64,000 nt of DNA from CAYGLV01 sp964351025 (lineage in GTDB: Bacteria; Actinomycetota; Thermoleophilia; Gaiellales; Gaiellaceae). The notes beneath the pieces are model-generated. The model did no database searches. It saw only the letters and a program-made list of their open reading frames with translations, and was not told the DNA's origin. The DNA is taken from NCBI GenBank assembly GCA_964351025.1, contig CAYGLV010000007.1, positions 3,248 through 67,247 on the forward strand, written 5' to 3'. Every line of letters begins with the position of its first letter. Positions within the stretch are counted from its first letter, which is position 1. Positions 44,338-51,756 of this stretch are shown here, in pieces. Both the position numbers and the translations under genes were made by a program.

Positions 44338-45185
44338 CAGGCCTTCGCGAAGAGCCGGAGCAGGCGGCCGAGAGTCGCGCGCAGCTCGGGTCGCGGAACG
44401 ACCGCGTCGAGGTGGCCGAAGCGGAGGTTCTGCTCGGCACGGCCGAAGTCGTCGGGCAGCTTCTCGCGCGTCGTCTGTGCGACGACCCGCGGCCCGGCGA
44501 ACGACATCAGCGCGCCCGGCTCGGCGATCAGGACGTCGCCGAGGCTCGCGAAGCTCGCGAGCAGGCCGCCTGTCGTCGGATGGGTCATGACGCTGATCAG
44601 CGGGCAGCCGGCGTCCCGCAGCTCCTCGACCGCGCACACCGTCTTCGGCAGCTGCATCAGCGCGAGGATCCCCTCCTGCATGCGCGCCCCGCCCGAGGCG
44701 GAGACCGAGACGACGGGGAGCCTGGCCTCGACGGCGCTCTCGCACGCCAGCGCGAACTTCTCGCCCGTGACGCTGCCCATCGACCCGCCCATGAACGAGA
44801 AGTCCATGACTGCGAGCTCGCACGGCAACCCTTCGATCGCCGCTCGACCGATCACCATCGCGTCGCCGAGCCCGGTCGCCAGCTCCGCCTCGGCGAGCCG
44901 CTCTGCGTACGGCCTCAGGTCGAAGAAGTCGAGCGGGTCCGCCGAGCGCAGCTCAGCGGCCTCCTCGGCGAAGCTGCCCTCGTCGACGAGCTGCGCGATC
45001 CGCTCCCAGGCATGGACGGCGAAATGGTGGCCGCATTGCGGGCAGACGCGGAGCGACGCCTCCAGCTCGTTGTCGCGGTAGTGCGAGCCGCAGCCCGGGC
45101 ACGTGTTCGGATGAGCCTTCCCGGCCGGAGCGGCCGGGGCGTTCTTGTGCTCGATCGAGACATCGGTCCGGCTGCTGGACACCAC
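44337..45185 (-). CDS. accD: acetyl-CoA carboxylase carboxyltransferase subunit beta
   Basis: The 282-residue subunit has the N-terminal four-cysteine zinc ribbon (Cys29, Cys32, Cys48, Cys51: CPGCG...CPQCG), then DFSFMGGSMGSVTGEK, SASGGARMQEG and MTHPTTGGLLASFASLGD, all AccD signatures. The start is GTG 45185, in a run where a second GTG follows directly. It lies 31 bp after the arginase-fold gene on the same strand, so co-transcription is possible. BCCP and biotin carboxylase genes are not in the window. Confidence 0.95.
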   Translation of the reverse strand: MVSSSRTDVSIEHKNAPAAPAGKAHPNTCPGCGSHYRDNELEASLRVCPQCGHHFAVHAWERIAQLVDEGSFAEEAAELRSADPLDFFDLRPYAERLAEAELATGLGDAMVIGRAAIEGLPCELAVMDFSFMGGSMGSVTGEKFALACESAVEARLPVVSVSASGGARMQEGILALMQLPKTVCAVEELRDAGCPLISVMTHPTTGGLLASFASLGDVLIAEPGALMSFAGPRVVAQTTREKLPDDFGRAEQNLRFGHLDAVVPRPELRATLGRLLRLFAKA

Positions 45186-45216
45186 GAGATCTTAGACCTG
45201 CCTCTCCAGAACGGGG

Positions 45217-45996
45217 TTACAACCCGAGGGCAGCGAGGAGGCGCGCGACCGGGGCGACGTTCGCGGGGTCGGGCAGGAGGCCCGTGACGCCCACCCCCAC
45301 CACGGCGGCGCGCGCGGCAACCTCGCGCAGCACCTGCTCGGCCGCCTCGAGCGAGAGGCCGCCGGACTCGGGCATGAAGCAGGCGATCGCGGACGGGTCG
45401 AGGGAGTCGCAGTCCAGCGCGACGTACACCCGCTCGGCGCCCTCGAGCGCGGCAGCCACACCCTCGGCGCCCACCCGCAGGCCGCTCGTGGCGATGAACT
45501 CCTCCTCCGGCTGGTCGAGGTTGCGTGCGCCGATAAGTGCGACGTTCCCGGGCGCAACGGCCCCGTCGTCGAGCAGCATCCGCAGCGGCATCCCCCAGAG
45601 GTTCCCGGACGGGGACGACTCAGGGGTGTTGAGATCGCCGTGCGCGTCGAGCCAGACCACCGCGAGCGGGCCGTCCCGGCGCACGGCAAGCCCCTCGACC
45701 GCGCCGATGTGAGCGCAGCAGCAGCCGCCGAGGACGAGGGGCCGCTCGGGCAGCGCGGCAGCAAGCGCCAGCGACTGAGCGGCGAGCGTGTCCTCCTCGA
45801 TGCTCCCGGTCTCCGGGTAGGGCAGCTCGAGCGCGGCCGCGTCAGCCATGGCCTCACCGCCGACGCCCCAGGCGCGCGGTACCCGGACGAGCCCCGCGGC
45901 AAACACGTGCCCGCAGACGTGGCACTCGTAGCGGGAGCTCACCGCGACCACGGTGAGCGTCTCGCAAGCAGGGCAGCGGGCGCGTAGGCGGGACAT
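45217..45996 (-). CDS. arginase/agmatinase-fold protein with N-terminal zinc ribbon and altered first metal motif
   Basis: The 259-residue protein begins with a zinc ribbon (Cys8, Cys11, Cys25, Cys28: CPAC...CHVCG), absent from ordinary arginases. It continues with the ureohydrolase fold: WLDAHGDLNTPE (Asp117, His119, Asp121) and LDCDSLDPS hold metal ligands as in arginase. The first motif, normally GGDHS, reads GGCCCAHIG (Cys92-94), so the usual first Mn ligand His is lost. The reaction is therefore uncertain; it may be a ureohydrolase with a changed metal site or a non-enzymatic relative. ATG 45996 is preferred over the longer frame because it opens the zinc ribbon. Confidence 0.83.
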   Translation of the reverse strand: MSRLRARCPACETLTVVAVSSRYECHVCGHVFAAGLVRVPRAWGVGGEAMADAAALELPYPETGSIEEDTLAAQSLALAAALPERPLVLGGCCCAHIGAVEGLAVRRDGPLAVVWLDAHGDLNTPESSPSGNLWGMPLRMLLDDGAVAPGNVALIGARNLDQPEEEFIATSGLRVGAEGVAAALEGAERVYVALDCDSLDPSAIACFMPESGGLSLEAAEQVLREVAARAAVVGVGVTGLLPDPANVAPVARLLAALGL

Positions 45997-46006
45997 CACG
46001 CCGCCC

Positions 46007-46684
46007 TCATGCCGGGACGAGCTCGTCGAGGGTGTCGGGCAGCGCTCGCAGGTCGGGCAGCTCCCGTGTCGGGATCGCTCCAGGGGGCGCGTGCTCGTCG
46101 AGCCGGTTGATCCAGACCGATGTGAGGCCGAGCTCGTTCGCCGGCGCGATGTCGTGGAAGAGGCTCGCGGCGACATGCACGTGCCGCTCACCTCGCACGC
46201 GCACGCGCTCGCCGAGTGCCTCCCAGTGGCGATGGGCGGGCTTGTACGACCCGATCTCCTCCGCGACCACGACCTCGTCGAACGGAACGCCGATCTGCGC
46301 CTGCGACGCGGCGATCAGGTCGCGGTCGCTGTTCGAGAGGATTGCGAGCTGCCAGCCGCGGGCCCGTGCCTCGTCGAGCGCAGCGGACACCTCGGGGAAC
46401 GAGGGCCACTTCGGCAGCGAGTCGGCGAGCGCGCCCTCCTCGCCCTCGGGCAGCGCGAGCCCGTGCTCGGAGGCGAGCCTGACCAGCGTCTCGGTCAGCA
46501 CCTCGCGGTAGCTGCGGTAGGCCTCGGCCTGAACGATGGGCTCGAGCTCGTGGTAGCGCGTGAGCAGACGCGGCGCCTGCTCGACTCCGAAGAGCCGCTC
46601 GAGCTCTCCGCCGATGCCCCCGTTCCAGTCCACGAGCGTGCCGTAGCAGTCGAAGGTCGCCCATCTCGGCGCAGTCACAAGCAT
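46007..46684 (-). CDS. HAD-superfamily hydrolase, haloacid dehalogenase type II-like
   Basis: The 225-residue protein has HAD motif I ATFDCYGTLVDW (the nucleophile Asp in DCYGT), motif II LSNSD, motif III Lys in SYKPAHRHW and motif IV in HDIAPANELG. The DCYGTLVDW form is typical of L-2-haloacid dehalogenase-type HADs, but phosphatases share it, so the substrate is open. GTG 46678 is an alternative start. It ends 10 bp before the arginase-fold gene and may form one transcript with it and accDA. Confidence 0.87.
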   Translation of the reverse strand: MLVTAPRWATFDCYGTLVDWNGGIGGELERLFGVEQAPRLLTRYHELEPIVQAEAYRSYREVLTETLVRLASEHGLALPEGEEGALADSLPKWPSFPEVSAALDEARARGWQLAILSNSDRDLIAASQAQIGVPFDEVVVAEEIGSYKPAHRHWEALGERVRVRGERHVHVAASLFHDIAPANELGLTSVWINRLDEHAPPGAIPTRELPDLRALPDTLDELVPA

Positions 46685-46729
46685 GCACTCTAGTCCGAGA
46701 GCAGAGGCTCCCGGCGCGGGTACGACTTG

Positions 46730-47998
46730 CTACGCGGAGTAACGGCCGACGACGATCGAGGCGTTGTGGCCGCCGAAGCCGAAGGAGTTCGAGACACCGA
46801 TGTCGATCGTTGCCTCTCGCGCCTCGTTCGGGATCACGTCGAGATCGCAGGTCGGGTCCGGCGTGTCGTAGTTGATCGTCGGCGGCAGCACCCCGCGCTG
46901 AACGGCGAGCACGGTGAAGATCGCCTCCATCGCGCCGCCGGCGCCGAGGCAGTGGCCGGTCGCGCCCTTGGTCGAGGAGATCGGGACGGTGTAGGCGAGC
47001 TCCTCGCCGAGGGCGAGCTTGATCACGCGCGTCTCGGCGGTGTCACCGAGCGGGGTCGCGGTGCCGTGCGCGTTGATGTAGCCGATCTGCGCAGGCTCGA
47101 TGCCCGCGTCGGCGAACGCCATCGTCATCGCCCGCGCCGGGCTGACCCCGGTCGGGTCGGGCTCCGTGATGTGGTTGGCGTCCGCGGAGAGCCCGTAGCC
47201 GAGCAGCTCGCAGTAGATCTTCGCCCCGCGGGCGAGCGCGTGCTCGAGCTCCTCGAGCACGAGGATCGCGGCGGCCTCGCCCATCACGAAGCCGTCGCGC
47301 CCGGCGTCGAACGGACGGGATGCGCGTGCGGGATCGTCCATCCGACGCGAGAGCGCCCGCATCGCTGCGAAGCCGGCGATGCCGACCTGCGTGATCGGCG
47401 CCTCGGCGCCGCCCGCGAGCATCACGTCCGCACGCCCGAGCCGGATCGCGTCCGCGCTCTCCCCGATCGCCATGTTCGAGGCGGCGCACGCAGTGCACTG
47501 GGCCGAGAGCGGGCCCTTCGTGCCGAGCTCCATCGACACCCACCCCGCGCCGAGGTTCGGGATGATCGCCGGAATCGCGAACGGGTTCACGCGGTCGGGC
47601 CCACGCTCGCGCAACGTGTCCGTGCAGTCCTGGAACGACTTGAGGCCGCCGATGCCCGTGCCAACGGCCGCGCCGACGCGTTCGGCCTCGGAAGCGATAT
47701 CGAGCCCCGCGTCGGCCTCCGCCTGGCGGGCCGCGCCGAGCACCAGGTGGGTGAAGCGGTCCATCCGGCGCGCGGCCTTGTAGTCCACGTACTGCACGGG
47801 GTCGAAGTCCTTCACCTCACAGGCAAAGTCCACCGCGAAGCCCGTGGTGTCGAACTGCGTGATCCGCCCGGCGCCGGACGCGCCCGCGATCAGCGCAGCC
47901 CAGGTGGACTCGACGTCGTTGCCGAGCGGCGTCACCGCCCCGAGGCCGGTGATCACGACCCTGCGTCTGCCGTTTGAGGAGCTCAACGTGTGGTTCAC
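46730..47998 (-). CDS. fabF: beta-ketoacyl-ACP synthase II
   Basis: FabF elongates acyl-ACP chains in fatty acid synthesis. The 422-residue thiolase-fold enzyme has catalytic Cys171 (CTACAASNMAIG) and the two His motifs NAHGTATPLGD and STKGATGHCLGAGG, plus GFGGHNAS near the C terminus. ATG 47998 overlaps the fabG stop as ATGA. In most bacteria acpP sits between fabG and fabF; here it is absent from the operon. It is the last gene of the fab cluster. Confidence 0.96.
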   Translation of the reverse strand: MNHTLSSSNGRRRVVITGLGAVTPLGNDVESTWAALIAGASGAGRITQFDTTGFAVDFACEVKDFDPVQYVDYKAARRMDRFTHLVLGAARQAEADAGLDIASEAERVGAAVGTGIGGLKSFQDCTDTLRERGPDRVNPFAIPAIIPNLGAGWVSMELGTKGPLSAQCTACAASNMAIGESADAIRLGRADVMLAGGAEAPITQVGIAGFAAMRALSRRMDDPARASRPFDAGRDGFVMGEAAAILVLEELEHALARGAKIYCELLGYGLSADANHITEPDPTGVSPARAMTMAFADAGIEPAQIGYINAHGTATPLGDTAETRVIKLALGEELAYTVPISSTKGATGHCLGAGGAMEAIFTVLAVQRGVLPPTINYDTPDPTCDLDVIPNEAREATIDIGVSNSFGFGGHNASIVVGRYSA

Positions 47999-48723
47999 AT
48001 TCCGAGGCCGCCGTCGACGAGGAGCACAGCGCCCGTGATGAACGCGGCCTCGTCGGAGCAGAGGAAGCGTACCGCCCCGGCCACGTCCTCCGGGTCGCCA
48101 AGCCGCTCGAGCGGCGTCGCGCCGAGCATCGCGCTCGTCGCCTCCTCCGGCAGCACCTCGGTCAACTGCGTCTTCACATAGCCCGGCGCGACGACGTTCG
48201 CGCGCACGTTGCGGCTCCCGAGCTCACGGGCGAGCGACTTCGTGAAGCCGATGATCCCCGCCTTCGACGCCGAGTAGTTCGCCTGGCCCGGATTGCCGTG
48301 AACGCCGACGATCGAGGAGACGTTCACGATCGCCCCCGCGCGCTTCTTCATCATCCCGCGCGCGGCGGCACGGCAGGTGTAGAAGACCGAGGAGAGGTTC
48401 GTTTCGATCACGGTGTGCCAATCGTCGTCGGACATGCGCAGCAGCAGGCCGTCGCGGGTCAGGCCGGCGTTGTTGACGAGAATGTCGAGGTCGCCCGCCG
48501 CCTCGACGAGCGCCTTCGCCGACTCCGGATCGGAGACGTCGGCCTGGACCGCGCGGCCGCCACACTCCACCGCCACCGCCTGCGCCTCGTCGGCGCCGGA
48601 GCGGTAGCCGACGATGACCGAGGCGCCTGCACGTCCCAGCTCGAGCGCGATCGCCCGGCCGATCCCGCGCGAGGCCCCGGTGACCAGCGCCGTGCGCCCT
48701 TCGAGCGAACAGAACTCAGGCAG
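47995..48723 (-). CDS. fabG: 3-oxoacyl-ACP reductase (FabG), apparent CTG start
   Basis: The enzyme reduces 3-oxoacyl-ACP with NADPH. The frame contains the cofactor motif TALVTGASRGIGRAIA, NNAG, the Ser in VNVSSIVG and the catalytic YSASK, and ends TGAVLLVDGGLGM. The first ATG/GTG/TTG in frame (48576) lies after the whole cofactor motif, so it cannot be the start. The only plausible upstream codon is CTG 48723, overlapping the fabD stop by 8 bp, with AGAGG 9 bp before it. This gives about 242 residues, the normal size. A CTG start or a sequence error must be considered. Confidence 0.9.
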   Translation of the reverse strand: MPEFCSLEGRTALVTGASRGIGRAIALELGRAGASVIVGYRSGADEAQAVAVECGGRAVQADVSDPESAKALVEAAGDLDILVNNAGLTRDGLLLRMSDDDWHTVIETNLSSVFYTCRAAARGMMKKRAGAIVNVSSIVGVHGNPGQANYSASKAGIIGFTKSLARELGSRNVRANVVAPGYVKTQLTEVLPEEATSAMLGATPLERLGDPEDVAGAVRFLCSDEAAFITGAVLLVDGGLGM

Positions 48724-49642
48724 CGGAGAGCGCCTCTTCGATCTTGTCGAGACTCTCGAGATTGTTGACCGAAACCGCTTTGACGCTACGGTCGATCCGC
48801 CTCACCAGGCCCGAGAGGACGTTGCCCGGACCAACTTCGACGAAGGTCGAGACGCCCTGCTTCACCAGCTCGCGCGCCGACTGCGTGAATCTCACGGGCG
48901 CAGTGAGCTGGTCGATGAGGAGCGTCCCGAGCCGAGCCGCCGGCTCGATGCGAGCGGTCACGGTGGACATGAAGGGCGCGATCGGCTCCGCGAACTTGAT
49001 CCGATCGACGGCGGGGCGCAGGCGGTCCGCAGCGCGCGCCACGAGCGGGCTGTGGAAGGCCCCCGACACCTTGAGGCGGATCGCTCGTCGGGCGCCGAGG
49101 CTCTCGGCCTCGGCGCAGCACTCCTCGACGGCCTCGTTTTCGCCCGAGATCACGATCTGTCCCGGGCAATTGTAGTTCGCCGGCCAGACGCCGACGATCT
49201 TGCGGCAGAGGTTCTCGACCTCTTCGTCCTCGAGCCCGAGGATCGCTGCCATCACGCCTGGGCGCTGCCGCGCCGCTTCGGCCATGGCGAGCCCGCGCTC
49301 GCGCACGAGGCCGATCGCCTCGGCGGTCGAGAACGCGCCGACAGATGCGAGCGCTGCGAACTCGCCGACGGAGTGCCCGACGACGACGTCGGGCTCGATC
49401 CCGCGCTGGCGCAGAGCCGCGAGAATGGCGAGGCTCGTCGCCACGAGCGCAGGTTGCTGCACCTCGGTCTCGACGAGCTCGTCGAGCTCGGCCTCGAAGC
49501 AGAGCCGGACGAGGTCGAGCCCGGAAGCCTCGCTGCCGATCCGAAAGACCTCCATCGCCTCGGGCACCGCCTGGGCGATGTCGCGTCCCATTCCCGCCTC
49601 CAGCGAGCCCTGGCCCGGGAAGCAGAAGGCGACCTTGCTCAT
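48716..49642 (-). CDS. fabD: malonyl-CoA:ACP transacylase
   Basis: FabD loads malonyl onto ACP. The 308-residue protein has FPGQGSLEAGMG at the N terminus, nucleophile Ser91 in VVGHSVGEFAAL, the Arg-containing segment VRERGLAM, and the partner His in SGAFHSPL. ATG 49642 overlaps the fabH stop by 4 bp. Its stop lies 8 bp inside fabG as drawn here. It is the third biosynthetic gene after the sigma factor, fabZ and fabH. Confidence 0.96.
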   Translation of the reverse strand: MSKVAFCFPGQGSLEAGMGRDIAQAVPEAMEVFRIGSEASGLDLVRLCFEAELDELVETEVQQPALVATSLAILAALRQRGIEPDVVVGHSVGEFAALASVGAFSTAEAIGLVRERGLAMAEAARQRPGVMAAILGLEDEEVENLCRKIVGVWPANYNCPGQIVISGENEAVEECCAEAESLGARRAIRLKVSGAFHSPLVARAADRLRPAVDRIKFAEPIAPFMSTVTARIEPAARLGTLLIDQLTAPVRFTQSARELVKQGVSTFVEVGPGNVLSGLVRRIDRSVKAVSVNNLESLDKIEEALSAA

Positions 49643-50634
49643 GCCGCTCTCCTCTCCGTCCACTCCATCAATGCCGAGCCCCACGTGAGGCCCGCTCCCA
49701 TGCCGGTCATCAGGACGAGCTCGCCCTCGCGCAGGCGCCCTTCCGCGCGGGCGTCCGCCAGGGCGAGCGGAATCGAGCCGGACGACGTGTTTCCGTAGCG
49801 CTCGACGTTCACAACCACCTTCTCGGGCGGAATGCCGAGCTTGTGCGCGGCGTGGTCGATGATGCGCTTGTTCGCCTGGTGTGGCACGTACACGTCCACC
49901 TCGTCCACGCTGCGCCCGCACTCGGCGAGGATCTTCTCGGCCGAGTAGACCATGATCCGGGTCGCAAACTTGTACACCTCGCGTCCGTTCATCTTCACAT
50001 GCGCGTCGGGGTCGTCGAAGGCGCGCGAGCCGCTGCCCGGCAGCCAGAGGTGAACGCCGCCGGCGCCGTCGGCGCCGAGCTCGAAGCCGAGGAAGCCGCC
50101 CTGCGAGACCGGCTCCATCACCACCGCTCCGGCGCCGTCTCCGAAGAGGATGAGCGTCGAGCGGTCCTCCCAGTCGAGGATCTTCGAGAGCACGTCGCCG
50201 CCAACGACGAGCGCCCGCCGGGCGAGCCCCGTCGCGAGCATTCCGTACGCCTGCGCGACGGCGTACATGAAGCCCGTGCAGCCGGCCGAGAGGTCGTAGG
50301 CGCCGGCCTTCTTGGCGCCCAGCGCGTCGGCGATGAGCGCAGACGACGCGGGAAACGCCATATCGGGTGTCACCGTTGCGACGATCACGAGGTCGAGATC
50401 GCCGCCGTCGACACCGGCCGCCTCCAGCGCTTCACGGCACGCGGGAAGCGCGATGTCGGTGAGCGCCTCGTCCTTGCTCGCCATCCGGCGCTCGCGGATG
50501 CCCGTGCGCTCCTGGATCCACTCGTCGGAGGTCTCCACGTACTGCGCGAGATCGTCGTTCGTCACGATCCGCGCCGGCACGTGCACGCCGAGGCCCGTGA
50601 TGCCGATCCTGACGCCATCCGCGCGGCCGATCAC
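49639..50634 (-). CDS. fabH: beta-ketoacyl-ACP synthase III
   Basis: FabH starts fatty acid synthesis by condensing an acyl-CoA primer with malonyl-ACP. The 331 residues show catalytic Cys119 (DLSAGCTGFMYA), His in YVPHQANKRI and Asn in YGNTSSGSIP. Acetyl or branched primers are possible; the primer pocket cannot be read with confidence. GTG 50634 is one base from the fabZ stop, and the gene overlaps fabD by 4 bp. Confidence 0.96.
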   Translation of the reverse strand: MIGRADGVRIGITGLGVHVPARIVTNDDLAQYVETSDEWIQERTGIRERRMASKDEALTDIALPACREALEAAGVDGGDLDLVIVATVTPDMAFPASSALIADALGAKKAGAYDLSAGCTGFMYAVAQAYGMLATGLARRALVVGGDVLSKILDWEDRSTLILFGDGAGAVVMEPVSQGGFLGFELGADGAGGVHLWLPGSGSRAFDDPDAHVKMNGREVYKFATRIMVYSAEKILAECGRSVDEVDVYVPHQANKRIIDHAAHKLGIPPEKVVVNVERYGNTSSGSIPLALADARAEGRLREGELVLMTGMGAGLTWGSALMEWTERRAA

Positions 50635-50635
50635 G

Positions 50636-51079
50636 TCAGCGCTCCACGGCGAAGGTCAGGGTGGCTCGGGCGGCCAACTCGTCGCCGACGTACGCGGTCG
50701 CTTTGCCGCGGCCGATCGGCCCGCGAAGCTGATCGATCTCGCAGGTCAGGGTCAGCACGTCGCCGGGGACGACGACGCGCTTGAAGCGGCAGTCGTCGAT
50801 TCCGGCGAAGAACGCGATCTTGCCGCGGAACTCCTCCTCCACGAGGACGGCCACCGCGCCCGCCTGGGCCATCGCCTCGACGATCACGACGCCCGGGGTC
50901 ACGGGGCGACCGGGGAAGTGCCCCGCGAACCACACGTCTTCGGGCCGCATCTCGCGCCGCGCGACGACGCGTCGTCGTGGCTCGAGCTCCAGCACCTCGT
51001 CGAGGAGAAGGAATGGCTCTCGGTGGGGGATGATCTGCTCGATCTCCTCCCGCCCGAACGGCGCGCTGATCACGCTCAT
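50636..51079 (-). CDS. fabZ: 3-hydroxyacyl-ACP dehydratase FabZ
   Basis: FabZ dehydrates 3-hydroxyacyl-ACP to trans-2-enoyl-ACP. The 147-residue hot-dog protein has IIPHREPFLLLDEV, the active His54 (FAGHFPGRP) and Glu68 (GVVIVEAMAQ). ATG 51079 overlaps the stop of the upstream ECF sigma gene as ATGA, so sigma factor and fatty acid genes are translationally coupled. The longer in-frame extension is a shadow inside the sigma gene. Confidence 0.94.
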   Translation of the reverse strand: MSVISAPFGREEIEQIIPHREPFLLLDEVLELEPRRRVVARREMRPEDVWFAGHFPGRPVTPGVVIVEAMAQAGAVAVLVEEEFRGKIAFFAGIDDCRFKRVVVPGDVLTLTCEIDQLRGPIGRGKATAYVGDELAARATLTFAVER

Positions 51080-51696
51080 GCGACTGCGGAGTCTTCCCCG
51101 TCGAGCAGCCCGCGCAGGCCCGCGCGCGCGCGGTGGGCATAGCACTTTGCCGTCCCGACCGGCATTCCCGACGCGGCCGAAATCTCCGGAAACGAGTAGC
51201 CGAAGGCGTCCTTGAGCACGACGACGCGAGCCTGTGCAGCCGGGATCCTGCGCAGCTCCGCGCGCAGCTCACGGCGCAGCTCGGCGAGCAGCGCGGCGCG
51301 GGCCGGATCGCCGTCCGGGGCGGCGCGGGTGTCCTCGTCCAGCGGCTCCCAGCGGCGGGCCAGCCGACGCTGGGCGATGTCGCGACAGGCGTTCACGGTC
51401 AGCCGGTGCACCCACGTCGCAAACGCGGCCTCGCCGCGGAACTGGCCGATGCTCGTGCAGAGGCGCGTGAGCGCATCCTGGGCGGCATCGCGAGCGTCCT
51501 CGGGGTCGCGCAGGAGGTGGCGCGACAGCCGCTCCACGCGAGGCGCATGGCGTTCGCAGAGCGCGTCGAGCGCCCTTCGGTCACCGTCTTTTGCCCGTCT
51601 CACCAAGATCGGATCGCTCAGCCTCTCGTAGTCGAGCGGCGCCTCGTGGCGCAGCTCACGGGAGATTGGACGGCCCGAGCGGAGAGGCGGTTGCAC
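51076..51696 (-). CDS. ECF-type RNA polymerase sigma factor at the head of the fab operon
   Basis: The 206-residue protein has region 2 (LVRRAKDGDRRALDALCERH; DAAQDALTRL; FRGEAAFATWVHRLTVNACRD) and region 4 (RRIPAAQARVVVLKDAFGYS then FPEISAASGMPVGTAKCYAHR). It is a complete group IV sigma factor without an obvious C-terminal extension. No anti-sigma gene with a ZAS or membrane signature lies next to it. Coupling to fabZ by ATGA implies its level follows that of fatty acid synthesis genes, or that it regulates this operon (inference). Confidence 0.9.
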   Translation of the reverse strand: MQPPLRSGRPISRELRHEAPLDYERLSDPILVRRAKDGDRRALDALCERHAPRVERLSRHLLRDPEDARDAAQDALTRLCTSIGQFRGEAAFATWVHRLTVNACRDIAQRRLARRWEPLDEDTRAAPDGDPARAALLAELRRELRAELRRIPAAQARVVVLKDAFGYSFPEISAASGMPVGTAKCYAHRARAGLRGLLDGEDSAVA

Positions 51697-51756
51697 ACGG
51701 GCAGTCTAGACGGCAGGTCAGGCTTTCCCGGCCGACGCCGGCCAAGCAACACCGTG

